Assembly (NCBI GenBank): GCA_026120185.1
Contig: JANUWF010001161.1
Location: 2,180,001-2,244,000, forward strand
DNA: 64,000 nt
Reading direction: 5' to 3'
Origin: Voacanga thouarsii
Taxonomy: Eukaryota > Streptophyta > Magnoliopsida > Gentianales > Apocynaceae
Shown here one piece after another: positions 11,712 to 23,467 of the stretch. Both the position numbers and the translations under genes were made by a program. Position 1 is the stretch's first letter; every line of letters begins with the position of its first letter. The notes under the pieces were generated by a model. That model was not told the DNA's origin, did no database searches, and saw only the letters and a list, made by a program, of their open reading frames with translations.

Positions 11712-14450
11712 ATAAACATACACTCACTAACAATACTTAGAGAACTTTCATAATTTTTGGTTCATTGAGCAAATTCATTCTCTATCCTTCTCTGGACTTC
11801 TAACACTATGATTATCAGGTGTTGGGATTGTAAATTAGTAGAGAAATCCCGTATGTATAGTTGCACCTCTTCACAGTTAATAAAATATAGTTTGTGGCAG
11901 ATTTGAATTCCTAGAATGTTAGGAATTAAGTTTGATTTTTTCCCAATGTCCTTCCTGAAACATTACCAATTGACAACAACGTTTATTCCAATATGTGCTT
12001 AGTTGCAATCTCTTCATTACAAGCCACATGTGTATATCTTGTTTGAAAACATATGGCTCAAAGTAACAGGAAAAGAATGTTAATGTTTTTCCAACTAGAT
12101 AAACATTACAAATTAATCATTCCACCCTTACCTTATTTTTTATCTTGGAAACAAGGTAATTTAGAGCACTCTTTTGATTTGTCATCATTATCATGTACTA
12201 TAATGCCAATAAATTGTTAGTGAATATCTACTTTTCAAAGGGATACTGCTATCTATGTTGACTTGGACCACAAACCCAGGCTTCATAATGCAAGTGAACC
12301 ATTAGATACTCCATTACATCGAAGAAAGCTGGGGGAATATTTTTTTAAGCTTACATATGAGCACTAGAATTTCGAACACCAATTTCTTTATATAAGTCAC
12401 TGACAATGTAGGTGAGCACAGATCCTTATGTAAAATTCTTAATTCAGTCAAACATTCTATACATTAAATGGAAGAAATTCCCTTAAAGCAATTGGAAGTA
12501 ATCGTTCCATGAACACATGACACTTTTAATTTTTCATGCCAGACATCTTCAACTCTTTCAAACCAACACATCTTGATAAGTTTGAAGCATATCCATTTAG
12601 AAGTTGTAATTTCTTCACCCGCTCAAGCAATGCTTGTTTAGCCTCTACAGTTAATGAATAGCATGCTTTAGGCACAGACACCTTGCTTTCGCCTGCTCCA
12701 CAAACTCGTAGTATAGGCCTACAACAATACATCTTGACATCACATCGAGCCTTTGAATTGTCTTTTTTTTTTTCCCTTCACATCCATAATATTGTTGAAA
12801 ACATTATCAAATATGTTCTTTTCATCATGCATAATACCTATGTTATGTTGTAGCAATAGAGTGTGACAATAAGGCAAGTCTTAGAAAATGCTCTTTTTTA
12901 CCCAGATATGATTCACACTTTTACCATCACTCATTCGAAGGTCACATCTTAAATTTGTATTTTTTTTTTAAAATGACACACTGTAACCCACACTTTATCT
13001 CCTATTAGATGAGCTATAGGTAATGGAGTTTATATCCTCTGTCCCTTCTAAATGACCATATGTCTCTCCTAAATGGATGATCCGGTGGCAAGAGCCGACG
13101 ATAACAATTAAGTCAAGAAGTTTTGCCTCCAAATTGCAGAAGAAAAGACTTTCTACGCTCTATGTAATATGGACATGCTAATCGTCCTACAGTGCTCCAC
13201 CTATTAAGCATTTTATAAGCCGAAAAGTAATTGATTATCCACAAAAGTGCCGCCCTGATTGAAAAATTTGTTTCCTAGATATGTTATATGTAGGAACACC
13301 ATCAGACCACGACTTACTTAGTGCATCTATCAATGGTTGTAGATAAATAGCAACTTTATGTTTAGGATTCTTCGGGCCCAGAATAATGACAATTAATAAC
13401 ATTACCGAATCCTTCATACACATCCACATGGAGAGATTATATGAAGTGAGAATAATTGGCCAATATAAATATTGTTTTCCAGACATCTTAAATGGGAAAA
13501 CCCATCTATGTACATTCCAAGCTTTACATTCTGCACTTCCTTTGCAAATTTAGAATAATTCTTACCAAAAATGTTGCCAAGCCTCGCCGTCATGAGGATG
13601 ACTCATATAGCCATCCTCCATTGTACTCTCTACATGTCATCTCATGTGTGTAGCAATCATTTTAGATGCATACAACTGCTGCAATCGAACTGAGAAATAG
13701 TATATCTTCTTAAAAGGTATCTCCTTCTACCTGTTACTCATTCGACCCTTCTTTTACATGTACCAAGGAGGACCGTAAAACTTACAATCTCTACTTGTGA
13801 TATCATCTTTCCAATAAAGCATGCATCCATTCGTGCATATATTTATTTTATTTTTTTTTGAACAAGTAAATTGAGGCTAGATACTAATTTCTTTATCTCA
13901 TAGAATTCATCAAGAATTTTATTCATGTGAGGCATGACCTCCTTCATAATTATTTTCAAACTTGATATTTAATAGCAAGTTACAAGTAAATGCTACGAGT
14001 GGCTCGCACATCCTTCCTATATCAACATATCATAGAACTTCTTTGCTTCTGTATTTTGGGGTTCATCAACATAATCTAGATGCCTTATAAGTATCAAACT
14101 CAGGCTCTGTAGCATCTAGAAACATTTCTCGAAATGGGTTGCTTGAACCTATTTCACTAGCTATATTTTTTGATGTTGAGATGGGTTGTGTCGATGCTGT
14201 ATTATATGGTTCATGATGACACATCCACCAATGATGGTTACCAATAAATTCAAATTTATATAAATGAATTTTAACGTTGGGTGGGGACTGAAATTTTTTA
14301 TTTTAACACTTTGAACACGGACATCTAATCTTAGATGATACCACGTTTGAAATAGCAAATGTCAGAAATTCTTTAACCTCTTATTCAAATTCTATACTAA
14401 TACTCTTGATATAGGGGACATGCTTTTTATACATCTAACTTTGATTATCT
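11712..14450 (-). pseudogene. CACTA (En/Spm) transposase pseudogene
   Basis: Minus-strand fragments follow the order of plant CACTA TNP2-type transposases. About 14200-14400: transposase-associated domain, R-C-P-C-S-K-C, with K-I-H-L-Y-K-F. About 13700-13900: C-M-L-Y-W-K-D-D plus a C-K-F-Y-G-P-P-W-Y-like Zn segment and R-L-Q-Q-L-Y-A-S-K. 13200-13560: core domain, N-V-K-L-G-M-Y-I-D-G-F, then M-K-D-S-V and I-L-G-P-K-N-P, then Y-L-Q-P-L-I-D. 12526-12732: A-C-Y-S-L-T and N-G-Y-A-S-N-L-S domain. 11830-11900: L-Y-F-I-N-C-E-E-V-Q-L-Y-I. Stops and frameshifts are frequent. The C-terminal side is cut at 11707 by gypsy element A1, so this relic is older than A1. I did not find convincing CACTA terminal inverted repeats. 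Confidence 0.85.
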
Positions 14451-14504
14451 ATTTAAAATAAAAAACATACGCAAGACAATCAACAACATACTCACTAATT
14501 ACTA

Positions 14505-14665
14505 ATTAGGGTTTAGGATTTATTAACTATTAATTAGGGTATAGGATTTATGGTTATTTAATTATTAATTAGGGTTTGGGATTTACTTATTAGGATTTAT
14601 TAATTATTAATTAGTATTTAGGGTTCTTTAATTATTTATTGGGATTTAGGGTTTAGGGTAAGACC
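14505..14665 (+). repeat. AT-rich minisatellite with telomere-like TTTAGGG motifs
   Basis: A roughly 30-40 bp unit of the form ATTAATTAGGGTTTAGGATTT recurs four to five times with drift and ends in two direct TTTAGGG heptads near 14648-14661. TTTAGGG is the usual plant telomere unit. The block lies just upstream of the CACTA transposase N-terminus, so it may be CACTA subterminal sequence rather than a telomere relic. Confidence 0.6.
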
Positions 14666-16292
14666 GATAAATATTAACTGTTTACAAGGAACATAATGAC
14701 AAATAATATGATTATAATGAACAATAATACCAATTTTCTTATTTTAAGTTTGAAATTCAAGAAAAAAAACTAGGCAGAATCTCCCTTAAAAATAGACATT
14801 TTTAAGGTACTAAGGCCACTTCAAAACACATCAAATAAATCCAAAAGTACAACACACTATAATAACAACCTCCATAGTATCTCCAACACTCAACTACACA
14901 AACTAATAACTAGTCTCCTCTAACACCCAACTACACATTTACAATGCCACATAAACGCTAAAACAGTAGTCACACCATAAAAAAAAAAAATAAATGTAGA
15001 AATAGTATTAGAAATCTATATATTTAATGCTTTCTTATTTTAGTTTTGCATATTTGGTTGTTGAGGAATTTTGCATAAGATTTCTTATTACACAATTCCT
15101 TTTATGAGAACTCTTAACAATCTTTGCATAATTCCTCTTTTGAATAGGAATATTGCTATTAAAATCAGTTCATCTGATTCATCAATCTATTCTAGTTTAA
15201 GCTCACAAGTTATAAAGATTTCTTGTACTATTCTTTAATTATTACAATAAAAGCTCTATTAGTAGAAAATAGTCACCAATCAATTTGCAAATGTAATGAG
15301 TATATTTATTCCAAAAAATAAGGAAGCAAATGCATCAAAACCTTAAGTTTTAAAATTTTCTAATAACCATGAGGAAGTGTGACAAATAACAAAACACAAG
15401 GGAAGAATGTTGCGTTATCAAAACCACTTGCCAAAATAAGTTGGGAACCAAAAGAACCTAAGAGTGCCAAAACATAAACACAAAGCAAAACTTACAAAAT
15501 ATACTAAATATAGGTTCCCTAGGATTCCTATATACCAAAATTAAGGTATTTCTATTAACAAATAAATAATCAGCCTAATTGATATATCTAGTAGCAAAAT
15601 TAGCTCACATTATATCCTCAATACAAAGAACCAATGAAACCAATCTTTGTTAGTCAAGTAAAGAATCAAGCAAAAAAAAAAAAAAAAAAGCCTTTAATTC
15701 CTTTAAGCCAAAATTGTCTATAAAATAGTTAAAACAAATATTTTTGGTAATACATGGCCATCATCAACTAATACAATTATTTAACAATCCACTAGACCTA
15801 TGTAATCAATCAAATTAGACAGTATCATGTTCTCCAAACTGTTAAGAGGAAAAACAATCATAAAAATATAAATGTCTCTGTTATTCTATTTTTCCTCATT
15901 TCCTTGAGAAGATTAGTGAAGGAAATAAAATCTTATTCGAACTAGAGACATATACATATTCTTTTATTTGAAGTAAGGTTCAAAATTTATTGATAGTTCG
16001 ATCTAAGAAGATATAATTAACTGAATGGTAGTAAAGTATTGCTCCCCAATTTTTCTTCCTTTAAATGACAGTAAAGTATACATATTTCTTGAAATTTGAT
16101 ACATACACCTTCATCTATTTTCACTGACTATAAAATTCCAAGAACTTGACTTAATTTCACAACAAAGAAGTTAAAATCCCATAAGCTCATAAAAAGAAGG
16201 AAAAAAGCAATAAGAACAAATCAACAAAATGCCAAGAAAGTGGGTTACTTTATCAACACAAGACAAAATATAATTCAAGCTAGTTCAACGCA
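14666..16292. other. AT-rich intergenic DNA, no gene seen
   Basis: No ORF with recognisable similarity, RNA gene or repeat structure is visible apart from an A run near 15673-15690. The right edge is the insertion point of gypsy element A2 (left flank ACGCA). With the CACTA relic this is the only sequence in the window that is not inside an LTR retrotransposon. Confidence 0.6.
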
Positions 16293-17284
16293 TGTAACAC
16301 CCCTACTAAAAGTAACAACAGAAGCATACCAACACCAGGTATCGCCCCGTCCAGTTGCCCAGACAAGGGGTCTTTATGACGCATAACCAATAGAATAAAA
16401 CCAAGGCCCAGACTAGTACAGCCAACTCATATATATATAAGATAAGGTGTCTCGTACAAGCATTCTCCATACTGTAACAGTAATAAAATACATAAAGAGA
16501 GGAGAAAGCGAAAGGACCTAGACTACTGTCACTGTGGCATCGCCTTTCTATTCGTAGGTCCGTTCGACTCCGGATCTATAAAATAGTAAGATAAAAGACA
16601 TGTGTGAGTGATAAATCATCCAGTGAGTTTCGTGTATGCTAGTACCTTATAAAACAGATAAAGTAAAGAAATGTCACGTTTTTGTCTCAAAGCCACAGAA
16701 ATCAATTCTAAAACTCTCTAAAGAAGAGTTGTTCAAAACTCAATCATTTTTGAAAAACTGTGTTTCAATTTCAAATCATTGCCCCAATTTTCAAAATTAC
16801 AAACACTTCTCCAACAGAAAGTCGGCCTGCATGCAAAACTCACAAGTTTTGTCTTTGACGCCCCATCCCATTGTGCTTAGACCAAAGCCTACAGCATTCG
16901 ACCATGCGTTACCAAAAAGGTAAGTGCACTGCAGTGTATTATCGAGAATAAATAATAAGGAAACCGTAGCATACTAAGTGTACCACAACACACTGAATCT
17001 TTTTTTGCCACCGTAAGCCAAGGGTCCCAATCCTGACGTCAATTACCATCAAGGCGGCAAGGAGTCAGATGCTACCGAGTGTTCCCGCCTAGCATTTAGC
17101 GAATGACTCATAAACAACATGCTCGTAGGCATAAGGCAATTGCCAGGTGCTAAACAGCTAGCCAGGATGACTCATCTCAATGTCCTGTCGCCCTGTTTGG
17201 AGTAAGACAATCCCTAAAACTAGCTAAATTACGTGGGGTCGTCTATCTCTAACATGAACTAGTACAAAAGATCAAAGTCATTGC

Positions 17285-17294
17285 TGAGTACTCA
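17285..17294. promoter_or_regulatory. Conserved LTR palindrome TGAGTACTCA (A2)
   Basis: This is the core of the palindrome found in the other long gypsy LTRs. Here it lies in minus-oriented context beside the block that includes GACTGATCAGGCCAAAGGGT, which also flanks the A3 copy. Confidence 0.45.
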
Positions 17295-17589
17295 ACGCTA
17301 CCAATACCAACCCCTACTGACTGATCAGGCCAAAGGGTTATTCGACCCTATTAGATTTCCAAATCAAACATTTTTGGGGCCAAAATATCATTTTTTTAGA
17401 AATTGATCCCACTGACTCACAAGTCAGATAATTGTTCCCTTGGGTTCCGCAGGGCCATTCAATTCATTTCACAGGCACACCATGCCAAAAAAATAATTTT
17501 CGAGATCAAAATAATATTTTCCAAAAGTTATTCTCATACCGAGAGATCATTTTCCAAAACCATGGCAAAATAGGGAGGAAAAGTTCTTT

Positions 17590-17960
17590 TTGCACATTAA
17601 AACAAGTTTCCAAGGGCTTTCGGGTCAATTCGCCCGTGCCCGATTTCAAAAGTCATCTCCAAGGGTACTTGGGTCATTTTACCCTTATCCGATTGAAAAG
17701 ACTTCACAAAATTTTCAATAAGGATATTTCGGTCATTTACTAAATACCCGATTCCAAATGTTTCCACAAAATATTCCAATAAGGACATTTAGGTCATTTT
17801 TCAAATACCCAATTTCAAAAGGAACTTATTTCAAGAAATCCAGAATTCCAATCTTCAAAGAAGATTAAATTCAAGTTTCTAATCATTTATCCATAAAATG
17901 TTCCAATAAGGACATTCTAGTCAATTTGTGAATACCCGAATTTCAAAAGTTACTATTTTC
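17590..17960 (-). repeat. About 60 bp phased repeats in a family A LTR
   Basis: Several diverged copies of a unit containing TTCCAATAAGGACATTT, GGTCATTT and AATACCCGA follow one another. The same unit, reverse-complemented, recurs at about 60960-61150 in the A3 LTR (for example TCGGGTATTCGGTAAATGAC). It is therefore part of the family A LTR and not a local accident. Confidence 0.75.
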
Positions 17961-18856
17961 TGAAAATCCCAAGTATTTAATCCCAAAAGGACTTAATTCA
18001 CAAAATTCATGCTTTAATAATCCATTTAGGTTTCCAAGCCAATTATGATGTTCATTTGAACCTAAAATGGCATAAAAATAAATCTTACTCAAAAGAACCT
18101 TAAATATATCCAAGAATTTCTAAAACGGTGTAAAACATGACATTTCATGGAAAAATAAAGCATACTAGCTTTCAAAAGATTTTAGAAATCAAAGGGACTT
18201 AGCTTATATCCTAAACAAGCTTTTACCGTTCATGCGTCGTTCGACTACCGTTCTCACCGTTTCCAACATGCCGTCAACCGTTTACTATTAAACCTACATC
18301 AAAAATCATTTTTATGTTAAATTATATTTGGTTAAAAAATAGCCGATGGTTAGCCGACGTTTAGCCAATGTGCCCAATAGGTAGCCGACATCTAGCTGAT
18401 ATTCCTAACAGTTAGCTGATGGGGCCGACGTTTAGCTGACGGTTAAGGAGAACGTTCAACTTTCATTCACCTAATTTTTTTGTCATTCGTTCAATTATTT
18501 CGTTTTCCATTTTTCCATATCCTTCCTCCCTTCATGAACAAGGAATTAGCTTCATGTTTCTCATTCATTTCATCCCTAATCTTCCTTAAATTCATTCACT
18601 TTCCAACCAAATCCTGAAATTTCGCTGCTTTAACACACAATCTTGTTTCGTACATAACTTTCAATCTACAACTCTGATTTGGTTGTATGATATATCAAAA
18701 CAATCATAAGACTCTTAAATTTAATTATATGTTAGCCATTTTCTGAGTCCTTATTTCTATGACATAATATAGGGTAAAAATAGCCCCAATAGTTTTGCTC
18801 CAATTCTACTATTTATGCTATCCTTTGATTTCCTTTAACCTTTAACACCTTGAGAA

Positions 18857-18861
18857 CATTA
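18857..18861. repeat. Target site duplication CATTA (left copy)
   Basis: CATTA directly abuts the left end of the Sirevirus-like element and is repeated exactly at 29815-29819. Confidence 0.9.
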
Positions 18862-20239
18862 TAAAAAACCTTAGAAGGGGAGGAGGGGGGTGAATAAGGT
18901 TTTTGGCAAGAAAAAATAATTTTTTTGAATTGTCTAAAATGCTGAACAAGAATGATCACCAAGATACTTGGATTGACTTAATAGATGGATAGAAAGCTAT
19001 CCAAGTACTCATAGATGTATATCCAGATTTAGACAGTGAAAGATCATAAAAAGATAGTACATGAACCACTGAATAAAATGAGACAAGAGATGTATAATGG
19101 TTTAATCAACAATGATATACGTCCACTATCTTAAGCCTCACATTTAAGGATTTTCAACCCTATTTCATTAACCTCACTTAATGAAACTGATTTACATACA
19201 AAAGAGGATCACCACACTAGGTTTTCCACAACCTCTCAAACACATCAAGGATCACCTCATTAGGTTTTACTCCACAACCTTGACACAAACACAAGACAAG
19301 GATCACTCCAATGGGTTTTACCACACAACCTTGAACATACACAAAACACAAGGCTCACCCCTATGGGTTTTACACCGCAACCTTGAAAATACACAAAACA
19401 AGGATCACCCATATGGGTTTTACCACACAACTTTGCACATACACAAGACACAAGGCTCACCCCTATAGGTTTTACACCACAACCTTGCACTACAATAGAG
19501 ATTTGAAAATCAATAGAACGGAGATAAGCTCACTTACTTGAGCAAATGTTTTCTAGGATACAAACCACAAATTACTTTTATCTTTAATACATAATGAACT
19601 CACTTTGAAGCTAGATAAAAGGAGATTTTTGAAAGTATTGAGCAATAAGTTTTCTAAGATGCATGTTTCAAAAATCCTACTTCTAATCTTGCTTTAAGGG
19701 CTATTTATAGAGCCAAAAAGTGGAGTGCCAACGGTCATAAAAAAACGGCTGCAAATTTTTCTGTTTAAACTCATCCGAGTTTTGGATGAAGATGCATCCA
19801 AAAGGTAAGTCCAAAATGGCACATTCCTGACAGAAATTTTTCAACCTGGTTTACAGGATTTTGGATGAACTTTTTGGATTCAAACTGTTCCATCCAAAAT
19901 TCTGTGAATTTTAAAAACTCTGAAAATCATCTTCTTTGAAGCTTCAAGGTAAAGTCAAATGAATCAAAAGATATAGGAATTAATAAATATACCTTAATAA
20001 CACTTCCTAGTCTATCATTCTTCATAAAGTGCTTCCATGATATATAACTTCTTATACTCTGATTTTCTCATTTGATCTTCTAATCTTGAAATCAGCGATG
20101 AAGAGGTTGTCAACAATTCTTATCTAAAGACTTTAGAAGAATAAAGATTAACCATGTCCTATCACAGGAAATTAATAAGTTAGTCCATATCAATATTTGT
20201 TATAAATCAAAACATAAAAGAAAGCCCTTAGGGTTAACA
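18862..20239 (-). repeat. 3' LTR of the Sirevirus-like element
   Basis: This 1378 bp copy reads on the minus strand from TGTTAACCCTAAGGGC to GGTTTTTTA. The last base pair is TA in place of CA, a transition from the ancestral terminus. It pairs with 28420-29814 and carries the 52 bp tandem array at 19200-19492. Confidence 0.9.
19200..19492 (+). repeat. About 52 bp tandem array in the Sirevirus 3' LTR
   Basis: Five to six copies of a unit containing AAGGATCACC or AAGGCTCACC, GGGTTTTAC, CACAACCTTG and ACACAAAACA. A simple reading frame through it gives repeating His/Lys-rich peptides with no functional meaning. The matching array in the other LTR is at 28800-29047. Confidence 0.85.
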
Positions 20240-21516
20240 ATCTCCCCCTTTTTGAGTGATGACAAACATGACACATTTGATATGTAAATAGAGAGAACAC
20301 GTTGAACAAATAAATGTAATCTTACAGTATAGGTCACATAGAGATCTTTATGATAAAAAATTTATAAACATATCTCAATGATCCTAAAGCATATCATATC
20401 TCTATATAAATATTCAGAGTAATTTGATAGAGATAAAATACTAAAATGCTTCCCCTAATTATATGCTTATGTGACTATTTCGAACATAAGAGGGATGAGA
20501 AGAAGTAACAATTTATTCATCCAGAAAGTGTATCCAAAATGTTTTTGGAAGAACATGTGTTTTCAGAATTTTATTTGGATAGGATTTTTGGATGTCCAAA
20601 ACATTTTTTTTTAGTTTAGTAAATATGCTTATAAGAACATTTGTTTTGGATACGAAGTTTCTGAATCCAAAACTCCCCCTGACTTAATGAATGAAAATCT
20701 TATCACAGAATCTAGTCTAAAAAATACCATTATCATAAAAGTGAGCATCACAAACAGGGGGTTTTTCAGAAAATTTTGGTAAACAGTAAATCATATAAAT
20801 GATTTTCATAGCAGTTCAAATTTGATATCAATGCACAACTGTTCATGCCATAAGTAGTTCATGCAGTTTCTTGAAATTCAATAACTGACGTTTCAGTTTT
20901 CAAATTGGTTGCAATTATCATAGCAGTTCTTTCACAGATCAGTCTAATTTCAAAACAGAAGTCATTCTCAAAATTCAGTTTATACAAATATCATTAGTCA
21001 TGTAGAATCTATATCAGATTATTATGCAAAACCCATAACAACATGTAAATTGTCAGTCATTTGCAGACCTAACATTCTATCCTTATTAGTTAATGCATGT
21101 AGGCAAATAACATTTCCTTTCTTCCCAGAGAATGCATTCAACAGCATAGAACAGTCATGCAAACCATAATGCAGACCATAGTATTCACAGACCAACATTT
21201 TCACAACAGTTTCATTTTTTCTTTTTCTTTCTCCCCTATAATATTCACTACCACCAATAATATTCACCGTTACCCATAATATTCACTGTCACTTTCTTTC
21301 TCCCCCTTTGTTATCAATCAAAAAGAAGCATAGTAGAAGGAGAAGTAATATACAATCAAAAGTCATTAGATAGATAATAAGCATAACAGAGAAGTAAGCT
21401 TAGGCAAGTATCAGAAATTAACCAAAGACATAATGTAAATGACTGAAAAAATAAATTGTTCAACTTGCGCAGAAATAAAATTGTTCATCAACCAATCTTG
21501 CTGCCCAATATGCTGT
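20240..21516 (-). other. Noncoding 3' region of the Sirevirus with repeated polypurine tracts
   Basis: No gene is seen. On the minus strand AAAAAGGGGGAGAT lies directly against the 3' LTR (20240-20254) and is the likely functional polypurine tract. Further purine-rich tracts on the minus strand occur near 20449 (CTTCCCCT on plus), 20672 (CTCCCCCT), 21230 (CTCCCCT) and 21300 (CTCCCCCTTTG). Multiple polypurine tracts before the 3' LTR are a reported Sirevirus feature. Confidence 0.65.
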
Positions 21517-23019
21517 CTAGGAAATATTGATGGTTTCGCCCTTGGATCCAGCCCCCTTCTTAGAAAACTGACCAGCTATTCTGTTGGATTTTCTTTTCAC
21601 AACAACGTATTTTTGCCTTTTTCCAGAGGGTTTGGGCTTGGGAGAAGGTGGAGGAATATCTGTCTTCTGTACGGGAGAAGGCTGCCGAGATGGTTCAGGA
21701 GAGGGTTTAGGAGAGGGAACCTTGACATCTGCAGGCAGTTCAGCCTTATCCTCTGAAGATTGTTCATCCTCTTCATGATCAGATATAGAGGCGGAAGGCT
21801 TAGCAGATTGCTCAATGACAGATAGCCTGTTTCCAAGATTCTTAATTTCTGAACTAAGAGATTCTAATTTCTCTGCAAAGGAGCTAATTGCACTCAGAAT
21901 AGTCTTAGATAGGCCGAAGTCCGGAACAGTTCCTTCTTCATCAATTTTTATTTTAGTTCCTGACTTCCCTTCTTCTTTGATCTTTATCAAAATTTCCCTC
22001 TCTTTTCCAACATATTCTTTTAACAATTTCCATGAATTTCCCTTTCTTACATACCCCATATTTTCAAAGGAGTCAAAGCTATAGACATTTGTTCTTGAGG
22101 GATCACAAGTAACAGAATTTAAATCAACATTGAAAAATCTGAAAACTTTGATCAACAAATTTCCAAATGGTAGAGCCTTACTAGAAGTATTTCTAGATTG
22201 TAACATTAACTTAGTTGCCAGGAACCCAAACTTAATCTGTCTCCCCTCTGCTAAGGCTAACATGACTACCATTTGAAGTATACTGATAGAGGTCTAATGG
22301 CCGGAACTAGGAACAACAATAGTAGACACCATATGATGCAGAATTTTGCCTAATCCATTCAGCCATTTGAAACTGTGATTTCCAAAGTTCTCAAAACTTT
22401 TTCCATCAATAAATAACTTCTCAAAATTTTCAAGAACAAAAATTTCATTTCCATCAGGAAATTTGTTCAACTCAAAATACTGAAAACCGGCATCTCAAAC
22501 ATCACAGATTCTATTCAGCATTCTTTGGTCAAATTCAAAATCTTTTCCTTTTACTCTTGTTACATACCATTGAATTATAAACCCTCCCTCAATTTCTTCC
22601 AGTTTGCCCTTTTCTCAAATTTGCATAAAATTTCCAAACTAAAGGAGTATAGATTTTCTCATCAACGGATAACAAACTCCCCCACCTGATATAATCAAAC
22701 ATATCTAGAATATTTGACAGGTTCAGAAAAGAAGGGTGGTTCACTCGATAACCAGAAATAACAGTTCGATTTTTGGAGACCCAGTCATTGTATTCAGATT
22801 CACATTTTGAGTCAAGAAATTGGGGTACCTGATTTGCAGAACTCACTTGATCTGAAGAAGATTCAGATGAATCATAATGAGAGGCCGATAAGTAAGGTTG
22901 AGGAGAAGCTTCCTTTGCTTTAGCCTTGCCCTTAGTTGAACCCGAAACTTTTTCTTTAACACCAGAGAAGATTTTTGCTCCTTCTTAGGTTTTGGAACGA
23001 TGGATTTTGTCTTGGCCAT
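21517..23019 (-). pseudogene. Envelope-like / plant transposon-protein ORF downstream of Sirevirus pol
   Basis: Starting at ATG 23019 (M-A-K-T-K), minus-strand frames broken by at least one frameshift and stops give about 500 codons. The N-terminal part is Lys-rich. The middle (about 22589-22846) contains Y-N-D-W and W-K-F-Y-A-N-L, resembling the 'putative plant transposon protein' domain family. The best preserved part is a 251-codon open frame at 21517-22272: a globular segment, then a heptad-like stretch (residues about 125-165, L-S-K-T-I-L-S-A-I onwards), an acidic patch, then a Pro/Ser/Lys-rich tail with P-S-P-K-P-S-P-E-P repeats. The position after pol fits the envelope-like ORF of Sireviruses. 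I see no convincing signal peptide or transmembrane helix, so a true envelope role is doubtful. Confidence 0.65.
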
Positions 23020-23467
23020 CGAAAGATTGAAGCCTTTTTTTTTTCTATAGTGCTTTTTGGTTTTTTTTGAGAAGAAGAGCACAAAGGAATTGTTTTTGGA
23101 AGAAGAATGGTTTCAAGGGTTTCGAATGAGAGAAAAAACCAGATAGCTTTGAATGTCTAGGATAGTGTGAGAGTAAAGTGCCTTGAAAACATATATTTTT
23201 CTGAGGAGTTTTGAAAAATGCGCAAACCAATTTTTTTGAAACTCAAAATTTGGAATAAGAGAATATTAAGTATTGATTTTGGAACAAGATTAGGTCCGAA
23301 ATCAACATCCAAAAGTGTGTTTTCCCGAAATGCATTTTGGATGTAGGAATTGGATTCAATTACTATGTCCAAAACAAGGATGAGGTATTTCGGATGTAGT
23401 GTTTTGTTTCCAAAACCTTTTTCTTCACAAATCCTACACAAGAAACACTTATACCACATGGTTAGTT

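Noticed and set aside
14666..16292. Host gene in the only stretch outside retrotransposons
   Set aside because: AT-rich with no ORF over about 60 codons showing similarity, and no exon-like periodicity noticed.
16636..16923. 95-codon plus-strand ORF in the A2 LTR
   Set aside because: No similarity seen; it lies antisense in an LTR and sister LTRs do not keep the frame.
19181..19490. Repetitive His/Lys-rich or Gly-rich ORFs in the Sirevirus LTRs
   Set aside because: They are translations of the 52 bp tandem array and occur in both LTRs.
21439..22084. Plus-strand ORFs opposite the envelope-like gene
   Set aside because: Antisense to the Pro/Ser-rich, acidic element ORF; amino-acid bias is explained by the opposite strand.
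21517..22272. Interpretation as a genuine viral envelope glycoprotein
   Set aside because: No signal peptide, transmembrane helix or cysteine pattern is visible; the term envelope-like rests on position only.
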